Shown: positions 1-6,951 of the stretch, one piece after another | Layout of the letters: each line of letters starts with the position of its first letter | How positions within the stretch are numbered: position 1 is the first letter of the stretch | Assembly: GCF_004348545.1 (NCBI RefSeq) | Contig: NZ_SMKL01000048.1 | Span: 1-46,508 of the forward strand | Source: Jiangella ureilytica | Lineage (GTDB): Bacteria > Actinomycetota > Actinomycetes > Jiangellales > Jiangellaceae | Direction of reading: 5' to 3' | DNA: 46,508 nucleotides | Translations under genes and position numbers: made by a program | The notes under the pieces: model-generated | What the model was told of the DNA's origin: nothing | Databases searched by the model: none | What the model saw: only the letters and a program-made list of their open reading frames with translations

Positions 1-175
1 GTCCGGTCGCGTGCAAACCCCAGGACCGGGCACGACGACAGGTCGTTCACAAGACACCACGGTCACTGATCATTCGAGTCAGCCGCACCCGACCCCAGGA
101 CCACAAAGCATCTCACTGTGATCATTCCGGACCGGGGAACGGGCGCGCGGCTGACTGTGGCCGCCGCGGCCCGGC
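1..175. other. intergenic left edge, no gene seen
   Basis: No convincing coding sequence is visible. Two short direct repeats occur: CCCCAGGACC at 18-27 and 93-102, and TGATCATTC at 67-75 and 119-127. They could be regulator sites for a gene lying to the left of the window, or chance. The neighbouring gene runs leftward and ends at 176, so this stretch is downstream of it. Confidence 0.4.
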
Positions 176-829
176 TCAGGACGCCTGGCTCTGCGCCCGC
201 TTGGCGTAGACCCCCAGGCCACGCTCGGCCGCCACACCGAACGCGTCGCCGCCCTTGGCGCGGCGGTCGTCGGTGCCCCACTGCCGGTTCCGGGGCACCG
301 GCATGAGCCGAGGAACGTGCTTGGAGCAGTGGATGTAGGCCTCGTCGACGTAGACGGCGACCCAGCGCTCCGGGCGCCGGCCGGGCACGTCGCCCTCGAC
401 CGGCTCGTCGGGGTGGCGCTCGGTGAACTCCGACGGCGACAGCAGTGCGGCCCGGCCGTTGACGTGCAAGCCGACGAGGTCGCGCACGAAGTCCATGAAC
501 AGCAGCCCGACGTGGGCGTTCTCGGTGATGTTGCCGGCGCTGGCCATGACGCCGTTGCCGCGGTACTCCGGCCAGGCCAGCGTGCTCGGGTCGAGCACCC
601 GCGCGAAGCCCGGCGGCCCGGCGCGGAAGGTGACGTCGCACTCGCCGCCGGCGTCGGCCGTGCCGACGAACATCATCTCCATGCGCGCGACGAACTCGCG
701 CATGTCGCCGTTCAGGTGGTCGGACATCTGCTCGCGATAGAACCGGTCAGCCCGTTCGCGGCTGCCGCTCGCCTCTTGCAGTGCGTGCTCGCCGGCCGAT
801 CCGGGCCGGTCGTGCGCAGCATGATCCAT
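176..829 (-). CDS. pyridoxamine 5'-phosphate oxidase (PPOX) family protein
   Basis: Predicted FMN-binding split-barrel protein of 217 residues. The segment reading YRGNGVMASAGNI then N.HVGLLFMDF is typical of PPOX-fold proteins, in which this strand region binds the flavin phosphate. The C-terminal part carries a conserved-looking YIHCSKH stretch. The reading frame stays open upstream to 916, but I place the start at 829 because GGAGGACC (834-841) sits just before that ATG and the upstream residues are Gly/Pro-rich and low in information. Members of the broad family reduce or oxidise small molecules with FMN or F420; the substrate here cannot be read from sequence. It is monocistronic, with its promoter in the 830-951 gap. 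Confidence 0.8.
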   Translation of the reverse strand: MDHAAHDRPGSAGEHALQEASGSRERADRFYREQMSDHLNGDMREFVARMEMMFVGTADAGGECDVTFRAGPPGFARVLDPSTLAWPEYRGNGVMASAGNITENAHVGLLFMDFVRDLVGLHVNGRAALLSPSEFTERHPDEPVEGDVPGRRPERWVAVYVDEAYIHCSKHVPRLMPVPRNRQWGTDDRRAKGGDAFGVAAERGLGVYAKRAQSQAS

Positions 830-951
830 GTGTGGTCCTCCACGTCCCCCGCCCCCGGGTGCGTATGACCCACCATGATCGCCTACGCATCGCGGCCTCC
901 GATACAGGAATGCCACAATTCGGTCACGCCGTGAGGGACGTCACGCGACGG

Positions 952-1290
952 TCACTGCGTGCGGCTGCGCTCGATCGCCTCGGCGATGCGCTTGATCCGC
1001 CGCAGCCGCGCGTCCCAGGTGGCGCCGACGGCGGACAGCTGCGCCACCGCGCGGGCGAGCTGGGCGTCGTCGACGCGGTAGACGCGCTCGCGGCCCGACG
1101 GCGTCGCGTGGACCAGGCCGACGCGGTCGAGGACGGCGAGGTGCTTGGCGACCGCCTGCCTGGTGACCGGCAGCTGCGCGCTCAGGCTGGTCGCCGTGCC
1201 GGAGCCCTCGGCGAGCAGCAGGTCGAGCATGCGCCGCCGGGTGGGGTCGCCCACCGCCGACCACAGGTCGTCGTCGACGGCGCTGCTCAT
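952..1290 (-). CDS. ArsR-family winged-helix transcriptional regulator
   Basis: A 112-residue DNA-binding protein. It shows the ArsR pattern: D.LWSAVGDPTRRRMLDLL at the N terminus, a helix-turn-helix around residues 33-55 (LSAQLPVTRQAVAKHLAVL), then a wing containing GRERVYRV. No metal-binding cysteines are present, so it is probably not a metal sensor. Its start overlaps the stop of the upstream SRPBCC gene by 4 bp (ATGA), so the two are translationally coupled. ArsR/SRPBCC pairs of this kind are common in actinobacteria and are usually autoregulated. A candidate operator lies upstream of the partner gene at 1755-1769. Confidence 0.9.
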   Translation of the reverse strand: MSSAVDDDLWSAVGDPTRRRMLDLLLAEGSGTATSLSAQLPVTRQAVAKHLAVLDRVGLVHATPSGRERVYRVDDAQLARAVAQLSAVGATWDARLRRIKRIAEAIERSRTQ

Positions 1291-1739
1291 CGCGGCACCA
1301 GCCCGCCCGCGTACGAGGCCAGCCGGGGCAGGAAGGCGTCCCAGCCGTTCTCGTGGTCGCGGTACTGCTCCTCGAGGACGGCGATCTCCCAGCCCTTCTC
1401 GCGAAAGCCCGTCTCCGTCAACAGCAGGAGGGTTCCCCCGCGCGACGGCGAGAGCTCGAACGTCACCAGCAGCGAGTTCCCCGGAGCGGCCGGCTCACCC
1501 TCGGGCGCCACCCAGCGGAAGGAGAACCGGCGGGGCGGGTCGGCGTCGACGACCGTCATGGTGGCGACGTGCTCGCGGTCACCCCAGACCAGCTCGCCGA
1601 CGACCCCCGGGGCGGGCTCGCCGAGCGACGCCTCGTCGGCCCACCACTCCTCGATGTGCTCCGGGCGGCTGATGACCTCGAACACCACGTCGGGCGACGC
1701 GTCGATGTGGATCCGCCGTTCCAAAGTGCCGAATTCCAT
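1287..1739 (-). CDS. SRPBCC (AHSA1-like) family protein
   Basis: A 150-residue protein of the START/SRPBCC superfamily, AHSA1 (activator of Hsp90 ATPase homologue 1-like) subfamily. Visible signatures are the opening strand ERRIHIDASPDVVFEVIS, the centre W.G.REHVATMTVVDADPPRRFSFRW, and the C-terminal helix beginning GWEIAVLEEQYRDHENGWDAFL. These proteins form a hydrophobic ligand-binding helix-grip fold, and the ligand is unknown. It is first in a two-gene operon with the ArsR regulator. AAGGGC upstream of the ATG serves as ribosome-binding site. Confidence 0.85.
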   Translation of the reverse strand: MEFGTLERRIHIDASPDVVFEVISRPEHIEEWWADEASLGEPAPGVVGELVWGDREHVATMTVVDADPPRRFSFRWVAPEGEPAAPGNSLLVTFELSPSRGGTLLLLTETGFREKGWEIAVLEEQYRDHENGWDAFLPRLASYAGGLVPR

Positions 1740-1754
1740 GCCGACAGCCCTTCC

Positions 1755-1769
1755 GCAACATTTGGTTGC
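1755..1769. promoter_or_regulatory. candidate ArsR operator (inverted repeat)
   Basis: GCAAC-ATTTG-GTTGC is a perfect 5-bp inverted repeat with a 5-bp spacer, 16 bp upstream of the SRPBCC start. The TGCAACCA...TGTTGC arrangement resembles sites used by ArsR-type autoregulators of SRPBCC operons, and the regulator is encoded in the same operon. The assignment is inference. Confidence 0.45.
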
Positions 1770-1780
1770 AGTTAACGCTA

Positions 1781-2278
1781 TCAGAACGACGCCACGTCGC
1801 GCTCCACGACGGGCCGGCCGTGCCGCCGGCAGCCGGCCGCGATCAGCCCGCCCACCTCATGCGTGCGCCGTCCCCACAGGCTCAGGGTGAGCCGGGACCC
1901 GCCGGCGAACCGGATCCGGATGACACAGCGCAGCACGAACGTGTCGGTGTGGTGGCCGACGCGGACCGACGCGAACGCGTCCCATGGCCACGCGACCACG
2001 CCGGCCGCCGTCGCGTGCACCAGGCCGTCCTCGCGGACCTCGACGTACTCGCCGGTCCCGGCCCGCAGCGCCCGTGCCAGCAGCCGCCCGCCGGGCCACG
2101 CCAGCGCCACGGCGACGACCCAGTGGACGACGCGGTCGGTGCCGCCCCCGGCGATGGTCATGGCCTCGACGGCGGACAGCACACCCCCGCCGGTGACGAC
2201 GGCGCCCAGCAGCAGCCGCCAGCCGTTGCGCTCCTCGTGCCGCACGAGCACGCGTCCCAGCCCCGCGTCGTGGGTCAT
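1781..2278 (-). CDS. hypothetical membrane protein (PH-like domain)
   Basis: 165 residues, no confident family. Two hydrophobic segments near residues 20-45 and 48-67 (WRLLLGAVVTGGGVLSAVEAM and VVHWVVAVALAWPGGRLLA) suggest a membrane hairpin. The rest looks like a small beta-rich cytoplasmic domain (EYVEVREDGLVHATAAGVVAWPW.AFASVRV), as in actinobacterial bPH2/DUF3093-like proteins. GGAG 8 nt before the ATG supports the start. It is divergent from the DUF998 gene at 2398. Confidence 0.6.
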   Translation of the reverse strand: MTHDAGLGRVLVRHEERNGWRLLLGAVVTGGGVLSAVEAMTIAGGGTDRVVHWVVAVALAWPGGRLLARALRAGTGEYVEVREDGLVHATAAGVVAWPWDAFASVRVGHHTDTFVLRCVIRIRFAGGSRLTLSLWGRRTHEVGGLIAAGCRRHGRPVVERDVASF

Positions 2279-2397
2279 GGCCCGACTCCACCACCACCGG
2301 GTGAAGCCCCGGGTGACCCGCGGACGAGCAGTCGGAGAACTCCGTGTCCGGTTCCGGCCCGCGGCGCCGACGTCCCGGTCGGAGAGAGGAGAACACC

Positions 2398-3069
2398 ATG
2401 ACCATCACACCGAGGAACCCGACCCGGAGCCTGCTCACCGCCGGCATCGTCGCCGGCCCGCTGTTCCTGACGACCTGGCTGGTCCAGGTCCTGGTGCGCG
2501 ACGGCTTCGACCCGCGCAAGCACACCCTCAGTTTGCTGGCGCTCGGCGACGGCGGCTGGGTGCAGATCGCGAACTTCGTGGTCACCGGCGCGTTGTTCGT
2601 CGCCTGCGCCGTGGGCCTGCGCCGCGGGGACGATCCGGGCACCCGCTGGGGCCCGCGCCTGGTCGCCCTGTTCGGCGTCGGGCTGATCACGGGCGGCGTC
2701 TTCGTCACCGACCCGGGCGCCGGGTTCCCGGCCGGCGCGCCCGCCGGGGCACCCGAGGAGATCACCGTCACCGGGATACTGCACAGCGCCGGCGCCGGCA
2801 TGGCCCTGGTCAGCGGTATCGCGGCCATGATCGTCTACGCCCGCGCGTTCCGCCGCAGCGGCGACCGGAGGGCCGCCCGCGCGGTCACCGCCGCCGCCGT
2901 CGCCGCCGGCGCCGTCCTGATCTACCCGTCGCCCGACGGGGTGAGCCTGCGGCTGGTCGCCGCATCGGCCATCCTGTACGCGTTCGTCGCCGCCGTGGCG
3001 GCGCACGCGCGGGCCCGGGTCGCGTCGCCGGACTCCCCGGCGACGCCGTTCGAGAGGAGTGCACGATGA
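2398..3069 (+). CDS. DUF998 family membrane protein
   Basis: 223-residue integral membrane protein with about six hydrophobic helices. The opening LLTAGIVAGPLFLTTWLVQ, DGFDPRKHTLSLLALGDGGW, and the later GILHSAGAGMALVSGI are typical of the DUF998 family, whose function is unknown. The frame opens at 2344, but I choose the ATG at 2398 because GAGAGGAGA precedes it at good spacing. It overlaps the YCII-domain gene by 4 bp (ATGA) and so heads a three-gene unit with the sigma factor. Upstream, TGTCCG (2345-2350) and CGTC (2371-2374) could be an extracytoplasmic-function promoter, but this is weak. Confidence 0.8.
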   Translation: MTITPRNPTRSLLTAGIVAGPLFLTTWLVQVLVRDGFDPRKHTLSLLALGDGGWVQIANFVVTGALFVACAVGLRRGDDPGTRWGPRLVALFGVGLITGGVFVTDPGAGFPAGAPAGAPEEITVTGILHSAGAGMALVSGIAAMIVYARAFRRSGDRRAARAVTAAAVAAGAVLIYPSPDGVSLRLVAASAILYAFVAAVAAHARARVASPDSPATPFERSAR

Positions 3070-3473
3070 AGTACCTGATCCTGACCTACGGCACGCAGCG
3101 CGACTACGACCTGATGGGCGGCGCCGGCTCGGCGCTGACGCCCGCGGACTTCGCCCCCATGCACGACTTCATGGAGACGTTCACCCACGAGCTGACGGCG
3201 TCCGGCGAACTGGTCGACACCAGGGGTCTCGCCGCTCCGGTGCACACACGCCGGGTCCAGCTGCAGGCCGGCGTGCCGGTCGTCACCGAGGGCCCGTACG
3301 CCGAGACCCAGGAGGTCCTGGCCGGCTACTGGCTGGTCGAGGTCGCGAGCTTCGACCGCGCCACCGAGATCGCGGCCCGGCTGGCGGCCTGCCCCAGCCC
3401 CGGCGGCATCTTCGCCGATGCCGTCGCCGACATCCGCCCGATCGACGAGTACAGCGGCGGACCGGAGGTCTGA
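3066..3473 (+). CDS. YCII / DGPF-domain protein
   Basis: 135-residue dimeric alpha-beta barrel protein (opening MKYLILTYG). The family's DGPF motif appears as EGPYAET at residues 75-81, followed by QEVLAGYWLVEV. DGPF/YCII proteins are the standard genomic partners of ECF42 sigma factors. Here the gene is coupled by ATGA to the upstream membrane protein and is followed within 2 nt by the sigma factor. The biochemical role of the family is not established; a regulatory or small-molecule-binding role is inferred from context. Confidence 0.9.
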   Translation: MKYLILTYGTQRDYDLMGGAGSALTPADFAPMHDFMETFTHELTASGELVDTRGLAAPVHTRRVQLQAGVPVVTEGPYAETQEVLAGYWLVEVASFDRATEIAARLAACPSPGGIFADAVADIRPIDEYSGGPEV

Positions 3474-3474
3474 C

Positions 3475-4752
3475 ATGCCGGCCGTCGAGGACCTGCTGCG
3501 CGCGCTGGCGCCGCAGGTCCTCGGCGCGCTCGTGCGCCGCTACGGCCACTTCGACACCGCCGAGGACGCCGTCCAGGAGGCGCTGCTGGCGGCGGCCACG
3601 CAATGGCCCGCCAGCGGCGTGCCCGACAACCCGCGGGCCTGGCTCATCACCGTCGCCTCGCGCCGGCTCACCGATCTGCTCCGCAGCGACCAGGCCCGCC
3701 GCCGGCGCGAGGACACCGTCGCGCAGTGGACGATCGCGGAGGACCGCCTGGCCGAGGGCGCCGACCGCGAGCACCACGACGCCGACGACTCGCTGGTGCT
3801 GCTGTTCCTCTGCTGCCACCCGTCACTGACCACGGCGGGGCAGATCGCGCTCACGCTGCGCGCGGTCGGCGGCCTGACGACGGCGGAGGTGGCGCGGGCC
3901 TTCCTCGTCCCCGAGGACACCATGACCCGGCGGATCAGCCGGGCCAAGAGGACCATCAAGGAGAGCGGGCTGCCGTTCGCCGCGCCCGCCCCGGCCGACC
4001 GCGACGCGCGCCTGGCCGCCGTCCTGCACGTGCTCTACCTGATCTTCACCGAGGGCTACGCGGCCACCTCCGGCCCGCGCCTGGCCCGCACCGACCTCTC
4101 CGGCGAGGCGATCCGGCTGACCCGGCTGCTGCACACCCTGCTGCCGGACGGCGACACCGGCGGCGGCGAGGTCGCGGGTCTGCTCGCGTTGATGCTGCTC
4201 ACCGACGCCCGCCGGCCGGCCCGCACCGGCCCGCACGGAGAGCTGGTGCCCATGGACGAGCAGGACCGCACGCTGTGGGACCGCGAGTTGATCGCCGAGG
4301 GCACGGCGCTGATCACGGCCGCGCTCCCCCGCGGCGCCACCGGCCCCTACCAGCTGCAGGCCGCCGTCGCCGCCGTCCATGACGAGGCGCCGACGGCCGA
4401 CGCGACGGACTGGGCGCAGATCGAGGCGCTGTACGAACTGCTGCTGCGCATCGACGACGGCCCCGTGGTCGCGCTGAACCACGCGGTCGCCGTGGCCATG
4501 GCCCGCGGCCCGCTCGCCGGGCTGGCGCTGCTCACAGAGCTCGAGGCCGCCGGGAGGCTGAGCGGTGAAGGAACCGCCGGGCAGCGGCTGCACGCCGTCC
4601 GGGCGCACCTGCTGGAGCGGGCCGGCGACGCCGCCGGCGCCCGCGAGCACTACCGCGAGGCGGCCCGCCTCGCCACCAGCCTCCCGCTGCAGCGTTATCT
4701 GACCGGCCGAGCCGACCGAGTGGAATCAAACGACGCAAGCCGGGAACATTGA
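3475..4752 (+). CDS. ECF RNA polymerase sigma factor, ECF42-like, with C-terminal extension
   Basis: 425 residues. Region sigma2 is near residues 1-75 (VEDLLRALAPQVLGALVRRYG.FDTAEDAVQEALLAA) and sigma4 near 105-165 (LTLRAVGGLTTAEVARAFLVPEDTMTRRISRAKRTIKESG). A long helical C-terminal extension follows from about 175 (DUF6596/SnoaL-TPR-like, with YLIFTEGYAATSG and later ALNHAVAVAMARGPLAGLALL). This architecture plus the adjacent YCII gene matches ECF42. There is no anti-sigma gene; in this group the extension itself is thought to control activity. The ATG at 3475 is chosen because it directly follows the YCII stop with GGAGG just upstream. Confidence 0.92.
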   Translation: MPAVEDLLRALAPQVLGALVRRYGHFDTAEDAVQEALLAAATQWPASGVPDNPRAWLITVASRRLTDLLRSDQARRRREDTVAQWTIAEDRLAEGADREHHDADDSLVLLFLCCHPSLTTAGQIALTLRAVGGLTTAEVARAFLVPEDTMTRRISRAKRTIKESGLPFAAPAPADRDARLAAVLHVLYLIFTEGYAATSGPRLARTDLSGEAIRLTRLLHTLLPDGDTGGGEVAGLLALMLLTDARRPARTGPHGELVPMDEQDRTLWDRELIAEGTALITAALPRGATGPYQLQAAVAAVHDEAPTADATDWAQIEALYELLLRIDDGPVVALNHAVAVAMARGPLAGLALLTELEAAGRLSGEGTAGQRLHAVRAHLLERAGDAAGAREHYREAARLATSLPLQRYLTGRADRVESNDASREH

Positions 4753-4809
4753 GACCAGACTCGCGGCGTAGCGAGCACTCCACCGAACACCGCGACGGAA
4801 GGCCCCTGA

Positions 4810-6951
4810 ATGACGTCTGCCGAGTCGATGCCGCAGTGGCCCGGGGCGGCCTACCCCCTCGGCGCCACCTATGACGGCTCCGGCACCAACTTCGCGCTGT
4901 TCAGCGAGGTCGCCGACGGTGTCGAGCTGTGCCTGTTCGACCCTGACGGCACCGAGACCCGGTTACCGCTCACCGAGGTCGACGGCTTCGTGTGGCACAC
5001 CTTCCTGCCCGGCGTCGAGCCCGGGCAGCGCTACGGCTTCCGCGTGCACGGGCCGAACGACCCGAAGCTCGGCCACCGCTGCAACCCGGCGAAGCTGCTG
5101 CTCGACCCGTACGCCAAGGCCATCGACGGCGCCTTCGAGTGGCACCAGGCGCTGTTCGGCTACGACTTCGGCGACCCCGACAGCCGCAACGACGACGACT
5201 CCGCCCCGCACATGCCGAAGTCGGTGGTCATCAACCCGTTCTTCGACTGGGGCACCGACCGCCCGCCGAGCCGCGAGTACGCCGAGACGGTCATCTACGA
5301 GGCGCACGTCAAGGGGCTCACGCAGACCCACCCGGACATCCCCGAGGACATCCGGGGCACGTACGCCGCCATCGCGCACCCCGTCGTCATCGACCACTTG
5401 ACGTCGCTCGGCGTCACGACGCTCGAGCTCATGCCGGTGCACCACTTCGCCAACGACGCCACGCTCATGGAGAAGGGCCTGTCGAACTACTGGGGCTACA
5501 ACTCCATCGGGTTCTTCGCGCCCGACCCCAAGTACAGCTCCGGCGCCACGCCGGGGTCGCAGGTGGGCGAGTTCAAGGCGATGGTCCGGGCGCTGCACGA
5601 CGCCGGCATCGAGGTCATCCTCGACGTCGTCTACAACCACACCGCCGAGGGCAACCACCTGGGCCCCACGCTGTCGTTCCGCGGCATCGACAACGCCGCC
5701 TACTACCGGCTGGTCGACGACGACAAGCGCTACTACCTCGACTACACCGGCACCGGGAACTCCCTCAACGTCGGCCACCCGCACACGCTGCAGCTGATCA
5801 TGGACTCGCTGCGGTACTGGATCACCGAGATGCACGTCGACGGCTTCCGCTTCGACCTCGCCGCCACCCTGGCCCGCGAGTTCTACGACGTCGACCGGCT
5901 GTCGGCCTTCTTCGAGCTGGTGCAGCAGGACCCGACGGTCAGCCAGGCCAAGCTCATCGCCGAGCCGTGGGACCTCGGCCCCGGCGGCTACCAGGTGGGC
6001 AACTTCCCGCCGCAGTGGTCGGAGTGGAACGGCAAGTACCGCGACACCGTCCGCGACTTCTGGCGCGGCGAGCCGGCCACGCTGGGCGAGTTCGCCTCGC
6101 GCATCACCGGCTCGGCCGACCTCTACGAGCAGTCGACCCGGCGCCCGGTCGCGTCGATCAACTTCGTCACCGCGCACGACGGCTTCACCCTCCGCGACCT
6201 GGTCTCGTACGACCAGAAGCACAACGAGGCCAACCTCGAGGACAACGAGGACGGCGAGAACCACAACCGCTCGTGGAACTGCGGCGTCGAAGGGCCCACC
6301 GACGATCCCGAGGTCAACGCGGTCCGGGCGCGCCAGCAGCGCAACTTCCTCGCCACGCTGCTGCTGTCACAGGGCGTGCCGATGATCGGCCACGGCGACG
6401 AGCTCGGCCGCAGCCAGGACGGCAACAACAACGGGTTCTGCCAGGACAACGAGATCACCTGGGTCGACTGGGAGGCCGCCGATCGGCCGCTGCAGGAGTT
6501 CACCCGCGCCGTCACCGCACTGCGGGCGACGCACCCGGTGTTCCGGCGCCGGCGGTTCTTCGACGGCCGGCCCGTGCGCCGCCCCGGCGCCGTGGAACTG
6601 CCCGACATCGACTGGCTGCGGCCCGACGGCAGCCCGATGACCGAGGCCGACTGGGACGCCGGGTTCGGCCGGGCCATCGCGGTGTTCCTCAACGGCAACG
6701 GCATCGGCGAGGTCGACGCGCGCGGGGAGCGGGTGGTCGACGACTCCTTCCTGCTCTGCTTCAACGCCCATCACGAGCCGCTGGAGTTCACCCTGCCCGA
6801 CGCCGAGTACGCCGCCGCCTGGGACACCGTCCTCGACACCGCCGACGACGACGCCGGTGACCGCGGCGGGCCTCGCGCCGAGGGCGCCGTCGTCACCGTC
6901 CAGGCCCGGTCGCTGCTGGTGCTGCGGGCGCCGCGGAACGCGACCACATGA
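4810..6951 (+). CDS. glgX: glycogen debranching enzyme GlgX
   Basis: 713-residue GH13 enzyme that removes alpha-1,6 branches from phosphorylase-trimmed glycogen, giving linear maltodextrins. An N-terminal CBM48-like domain (GATYDGSGTNFALFSEVADGVE) precedes the catalytic barrel. Visible catalytic residues are the nucleophile Asp349 in FRFD, the acid Glu385 in IAEPWD and the transition-state Asp457 in TAHDGF. YEAHVKGLT and YDQKHNEAN are also typical. Length is normal. It overlaps treY by 4 bp, so the product feeds directly into trehalose synthesis. A short hairpin CTCGC/GCGAG (4760-4775) lies between the sigma gene and glgX. Confidence 0.97.
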   Translation: MTSAESMPQWPGAAYPLGATYDGSGTNFALFSEVADGVELCLFDPDGTETRLPLTEVDGFVWHTFLPGVEPGQRYGFRVHGPNDPKLGHRCNPAKLLLDPYAKAIDGAFEWHQALFGYDFGDPDSRNDDDSAPHMPKSVVINPFFDWGTDRPPSREYAETVIYEAHVKGLTQTHPDIPEDIRGTYAAIAHPVVIDHLTSLGVTTLELMPVHHFANDATLMEKGLSNYWGYNSIGFFAPDPKYSSGATPGSQVGEFKAMVRALHDAGIEVILDVVYNHTAEGNHLGPTLSFRGIDNAAYYRLVDDDKRYYLDYTGTGNSLNVGHPHTLQLIMDSLRYWITEMHVDGFRFDLAATLAREFYDVDRLSAFFELVQQDPTVSQAKLIAEPWDLGPGGYQVGNFPPQWSEWNGKYRDTVRDFWRGEPATLGEFASRITGSADLYEQSTRRPVASINFVTAHDGFTLRDLVSYDQKHNEANLEDNEDGENHNRSWNCGVEGPTDDPEVNAVRARQQRNFLATLLLSQGVPMIGHGDELGRSQDGNNNGFCQDNEITWVDWEAADRPLQEFTRAVTALRATHPVFRRRRFFDGRPVRRPGAVELPDIDWLRPDGSPMTEADWDAGFGRAIAVFLNGNGIGEVDARGERVVDDSFLLCFNAHHEPLEFTLPDAEYAAAWDTVLDTADDDAGDRGGPRAEGAVVTVQARSLLVLRAPRNATT

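Noticed and set aside
63-641. Long minus-strand frame over the first PPOX gene, rich in Arg/Ala/Gly
   Set aside because: It is an out-of-frame shadow of the 176-829 gene; its composition is typical of wrong frames in GC-rich DNA.
4760-4775. Terminator after the sigma factor gene
   Set aside because: The stem is only 5 bp with a 6-nt loop and no T-run; too weak to call.
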